Part shown: in pieces, positions 61,120-64,000 of the stretch
How the letters are laid out: each line of letters starts with the position of its first letter
Position numbering within the stretch: position 1 is the stretch's first letter
Origin: JBKEAR01 sp047972425
Lineage (GTDB): Bacteria; Pseudomonadota; Alphaproteobacteria; JBKEAR01
DNA length: 64,000 bases
Direction: 5' to 3'
Assembly (NCBI GenBank): GCA_047972425.1
Contig: JBKEAR010000034.1
Coordinates: 3,699 to 67,698 of the forward strand
The notes under the pieces: generated by a model
Seen by the model: only the letters and a program-made list of their open reading frames with translations
Databases searched by the model: none
What the model was told of the DNA's origin: nothing
Program-made: the position numbers and the translations under genes

Positions 61120-62031
61120 TTACTCCGCTTTATAACTATTCTTTAAATATATAGTAGTTATTTCTGCATTGCAATTAAAGCGCCATGGTAAACCCGATGT
61201 TCCACAACCTTTCGATGTATATCCTTGCATGCCAAAGTCATTCCATTGTCCAATTGCTATATGCCGATTAAATTTAATAGATAAAAATATAGGTATATTA
61301 AAAGGCAGGCAAATTTGTCCACCATGGCTGTGCCCCCCCAACATTAAATCCCAACCTTGTTTGGCTATGGGCTCGGCATATTCCACACTATGACCAAGGC
61401 ATATTCCAAATTGCTCTTGATTTTTTTTAAAATTATCTGGCAGGAGCGTTTCATCAATACCATAAATGTATATTTCTTCATCTTCACGCTGTATGGATAC
61501 AAGCTGGTTTGTCAAAAAGTTTATTCGTTCACTTTCGCAATGAGAAACAATATCAGTTTGGTCATGATTCCCTAAAATAGCTAATAAAGGCAGTTGCGAT
61601 GATGTTGCATTGGCAACTTCAATAACGCCATTAATGGATTCGAGCGAATGATTACCATAGTCAAACTGATAATCACCCGTTAAAACAGTTAAATCACAAT
61701 TTGTATTTGCAACAATATTGCATATAGAATCTGTTAATTGTGTATCGGCATTAAAATGAGGGTCAGAAATATGAAGAATAGAAAAATTATGGAATTTTTT
61801 AGGGAGATTATCAAAATAGAAGGTAACTTCATTATGTTTTATATTATGCATATTTTTTCTTCCCCATGCATCAAATAATGAAATAGGGAATGTTTTTGCC
61901 GCTGCCTGAACAACCTTTCGGCGCCTTGAGGAATGCTGAGATAATTGATTTTGTAATATAGTGCGGCGGTTTTGCCAATCATCTCTTTTTTGGCTCAGCT
62001 GGTGGGTATCATATTTTTTTAATTTATACAT
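61120..62031 (-). CDS. calcineurin-like metallophosphoesterase (YkuE/YaeI type)
   Basis: A 303-residue phosphoesterase with all metal motifs: DPHF (D90, H92), GDYQFD (D120), GNHDQ (N155, H156) and GGHSHGGQI (H234, H236). The N-terminal 60 residues are basic (including SSRRRKVVQAAAK, with a short hydrophobic stretch after it), which may attach it to the membrane. The YkuE/YaeI group includes enzymes thought to act on lipid phosphates or cell-wall precursors; the substrate here is not known. Upstream of and probably co-transcribed with the hybrid kinase. Confidence 0.85.
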   Translation of the reverse strand: MYKLKKYDTHQLSQKRDDWQNRRTILQNQLSQHSSRRRKVVQAAAKTFPISLFDAWGRKNMHNIKHNEVTFYFDNLPKKFHNFSILHISDPHFNADTQLTDSICNIVANTNCDLTVLTGDYQFDYGNHSLESINGVIEVANATSSQLPLLAILGNHDQTDIVSHCESERINFLTNQLVSIQREDEEIYIYGIDETLLPDNFKKNQEQFGICLGHSVEYAEPIAKQGWDLMLGGHSHGGQICLPFNIPIFLSIKFNRHIAIGQWNDFGMQGYTSKGCGTSGLPWRFNCNAEITTIYLKNSYKAE

Positions 62032-62289
62032 TAATTATTTTCTCTAACTTTCCATAATATTTCTTTAGCATACAAAAAAAAGTGTTCGCAATATGATAAA
62101 ATTAACTTAATGTGTAAAATTCATAGAAATGTTAAATTGTTGCTGAATAATATATTGTGATGTTATTATCAACCAAAGTTACCATCGCATAAACTTTATT
62201 GAGATATAAAAAAATTGAAATAATTAACCTCAATGATATATATTTTTTATATACGTTGTTTTATTAATATAAACTATTAAGGGTTTAAT

Positions 62290-63723
62290 ATGTCTGATCA
62301 TCCATTGGTTTTAATGGTCGAAGATACACCGACGCTCATTGTTCTTTATCAAGAATATTTGCGCCGAGAAAATATCGATTTACATGTTGCTAAAACAGGT
62401 GCAGAGGCATTAAATTGGCTTAGTCATTCAACACCCGATGCTCTATTGCTCGATCTCAAACTCCCCGACATGGAAGGCATGGAGATCCTTAAACAGCTTT
62501 CAGAGCGAAACTTGGCGTCCCGTGTGATTGTTATGACGGCTCATGGCTCCAATAGTGCCGCTTTAGAGGCTACACGCTTAGGAGCATATGATTTTATTGT
62601 CAAGCCCTTTACCGCACATCGGCTTCAAGTGACCCTTGGCAATGTTATTAAGCAGAGTCGTTTGAGTAAAAAGGTTGAGCAGCTTGAAAGCAAAAGCACA
62701 ACAAGAGCACGGTTTTGTGGTTTTATCGGTCGCTCTTTACCGATGCAAGCTGTTTATAAAATTATCGAATCTGCAGCACCAAGCAAAGCAACTATCTTTA
62801 TTAAAGGCGAAAGCGGTACGGGTAAAGAGCTTGCTGCCGAGGCCATTCATCAGCTTTCCCCACGTTCAACTCAAGGAAAGTTTATTGCAATTAATTGTGC
62901 AGCAATTCCAAAGGATTTAATGGAATCCGAAATTTTTGGACATGTTAAAGGGGCTTTTACTGGTGCAATTGCTGATCGCGAAGGTGCTGCAAAACAAGCA
63001 GATGGTGGTACATTATTCTTAGATGAAATTGGTGAGCTTGATTTAGAGCTTCAATCTAAGTTATTAAGATTCGTGCAATCAGGAACATTTCGCCCTGTTG
63101 GTGGTACAAAAGATATTAAAGTTGATGTCCGAATTGTATGCGCAACCAATCGAGACCCTTTAAAAGATGTGGAAGAAGGGCGATTCCGTGAAGATTTATA
63201 TTATCGTCTCCATGTGATTCCCTTAGAGCTTCCTCCATTAAGGGATAGAGGTAATGATATCATCGAAATCGGCCAAGCTTTTTTGCAAAAATATGCAAAA
63301 GAAGAGAAAAAGGATTTTCAGTCTTTTTCCGATGAAAGCAAAATAATACTAAAATCATGGCGTTGGCCCGGTAATGTTCGCGAACTCCAAAATATGCTCC
63401 ATAATCTTGTGGTCCTTAATAATGCAGAGATTGTTACAGCAGATATGCTCCCAGCAGAAATGCAAAATGACGAAATAATCCAAGATATTTTTATAAAGCC
63501 TTCATCTGATGGTCAAACAGAGCCAAGTACAGAGCAAGATGATATACGCAAAGAACTTATTTTTTTACCTAAGAAAATAGAAAATTTAAGTCCATTATCT
63601 GATCTTGAACGAGCGATTATTGAAAATGCTATCGAAATTTGTGGTGGGAATATACCACGAGCTGCCGGTTATTTGGGTGTCAGTCCATCGACGATATATA
63701 GGAAGCGGGTAGGGTGGGGATAA
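62290..63723 (+). CDS. sigma-54-dependent response regulator, LuxO-like
   Basis: An NtrC-family activator of 477 residues. Receiver with phospho-aspartate D55 (LLLDLKLPD), AAA+ domain with Walker A GESGTGKE (173-180), the sigma-54 contact GAFTGA (221-226) and TLFLDEIGEL (241-250), and a Fis-type helix-turn-helix (about 452-472, NIPRAAGYLGVSPSTIYRK). The opening LMVEDTPTL, the DLKLPDMEGM stretch and the SPSTIYRK end are closer in my recollection to Vibrio LuxO than to NtrC or DctD. Divergent from the kinase/phosphoesterase pair across 258 bases. Its targets need a sigma-54 promoter; none was recognised in this window. Confidence 0.88.
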   Translation: MSDHPLVLMVEDTPTLIVLYQEYLRRENIDLHVAKTGAEALNWLSHSTPDALLLDLKLPDMEGMEILKQLSERNLASRVIVMTAHGSNSAALEATRLGAYDFIVKPFTAHRLQVTLGNVIKQSRLSKKVEQLESKSTTRARFCGFIGRSLPMQAVYKIIESAAPSKATIFIKGESGTGKELAAEAIHQLSPRSTQGKFIAINCAAIPKDLMESEIFGHVKGAFTGAIADREGAAKQADGGTLFLDEIGELDLELQSKLLRFVQSGTFRPVGGTKDIKVDVRIVCATNRDPLKDVEEGRFREDLYYRLHVIPLELPPLRDRGNDIIEIGQAFLQKYAKEEKKDFQSFSDESKIILKSWRWPGNVRELQNMLHNLVVLNNAEIVTADMLPAEMQNDEIIQDIFIKPSSDGQTEPSTEQDDIRKELIFLPKKIENLSPLSDLERAIIENAIEICGGNIPRAAGYLGVSPSTIYRKRVGWG

Positions 63724-63827
63724 TGAGTATAAAAATACCGTTATATATTAGCAAGTTACAAAAAAAATGCAATTAAGTAAAAAAAGATGTTGACTGATGG
63801 GGGCAAAAGATATAGTTTTCGTTCTCG

Positions 63828-63855
63828 CTGCTGAAGAATAGCTCAGCAGTTTTTT
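63828..63855 (+). terminator. intrinsic terminator after the LuxO-like gene
   Basis: CTGCTGA / TCAGCAG, 7-bp stem with an 8-base loop, then six T. It lies 105 bases past the stop codon. It may end the regulator transcript or a short RNA made from a weak promoter-like TTGACT/TATAGT pair (15-base spacer) at 63790-63816. Confidence 0.75.
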
Positions 63856-63878
63856 ATGTCTTAGGGCGTAAATATACA

Positions 63879-63961
63879 TCGTAAATAGGAAGGGATATGT
63901 AGGCGGCGATTTTGTGTAGTTTTGCATAGTGGGCGATAGTTCATTATGTGACGATTTACGA
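63879..63961. repeat. spaced inverted repeat at the right edge
   Basis: TCGTAAAT (63879-63886) and ATTTACGA (63954-63961) face each other across 67 bases rich in GGCGA/GGGCGA words. A TATAAT is seen at about 63980. Nothing coding is evident in 63856-64000; it may be the promoter region of a gene beyond the window. Confidence 0.35.
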
Positions 63962-64000
63962 AAATTTGCTGTATAACATATAATAAATACACACCATGTA

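Noticed and set aside
62032..62289. Qrr-like sRNA with a sigma-54 promoter upstream of the LuxO-like gene
   Set aside because: No GG-N10-GC element and no terminator hairpin were found on either strand in this interval.

Overview
This AT-rich window is a piece of an alphaproteobacterial chromosome, most likely from the Hyphomicrobiales (Rhizobiales) or a close relative. The pointers are the gene order fabD-fabG-acpP-fabF-mltG-gmk, rsmA-surA-lptD-lptG, pepA-holC and ABC-F/ndk, a type 2 argC, an L9 with a long acidic tail, an hdaA next to an AI-2E-family permease, and gyrA beside a cyclophilin gene. Genus cannot be fixed from the sequence alone. No phage, insertion sequence or CRISPR array was seen.

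Layout. 1-6.9 kb: mtaB and dapF (minus), a divergent GH42 beta-galactosidase, a small lipoprotein, an outer-membrane barrel, a periplasmic cyclophilin and a CPBP membrane protease-like protein. 6.9-14.7 kb: gyrA, yggT-DUF167-folD, acsA, argC. 14.8-20.9 kb: rplI-rpsR-rpsF and the divergent fatty-acid block fabD-fabG-acpP-fabF-mltG. 20.9-30.7 kb: an SDR, gmk, then rsmA, surA, lptD, lptG and tsaC (minus) facing pepA-holC. Three conserved neighbours appear to be missing or replaced here (yicC, pdxA, lptF). 30.7-37.6 kb: two tandem MFS transporters coupled to an ABC-F gene, then ndk, an AI-2E-family permease and hdaA.

37.6-46.5 kb is a self-contained sugar module. A minus-strand operon encodes a ribose-type ABC transporter, an L-fucose-isomerase-family enzyme, a FucU mutarotase and a FucA-type class II aldolase. 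A LacI regulator and an FGGY kinase are divergent. The intergenic region holds a strong sigma-70 promoter flanked by two identical 12-bp palindromes. 46.5-51.0 kb: tRNA-Leu(CAA) and an operon of an M20 peptidase, glycerate kinase and CpdB.

51.0-58.1 kb is a probable iron-uptake operon: imelysin, a cytochrome with three CXXCH motifs, and an FbpABC-type ferric ABC transporter. A repeated ATTCTAAA box lies upstream. 58.1-64.0 kb: a hybrid histidine kinase with REC and Hpt domains, co-directional with a metallophosphoesterase and divergent from a LuxO-like sigma-54 response regulator. Together these probably form a complete phosphorelay. The last 280 bases hold a terminator-like hairpin and an inverted repeat.

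The most distinctive parts are the sugar module with its operator architecture, the imelysin/multiheme/FbpABC operon, and the LuxO-type phosphorelay.
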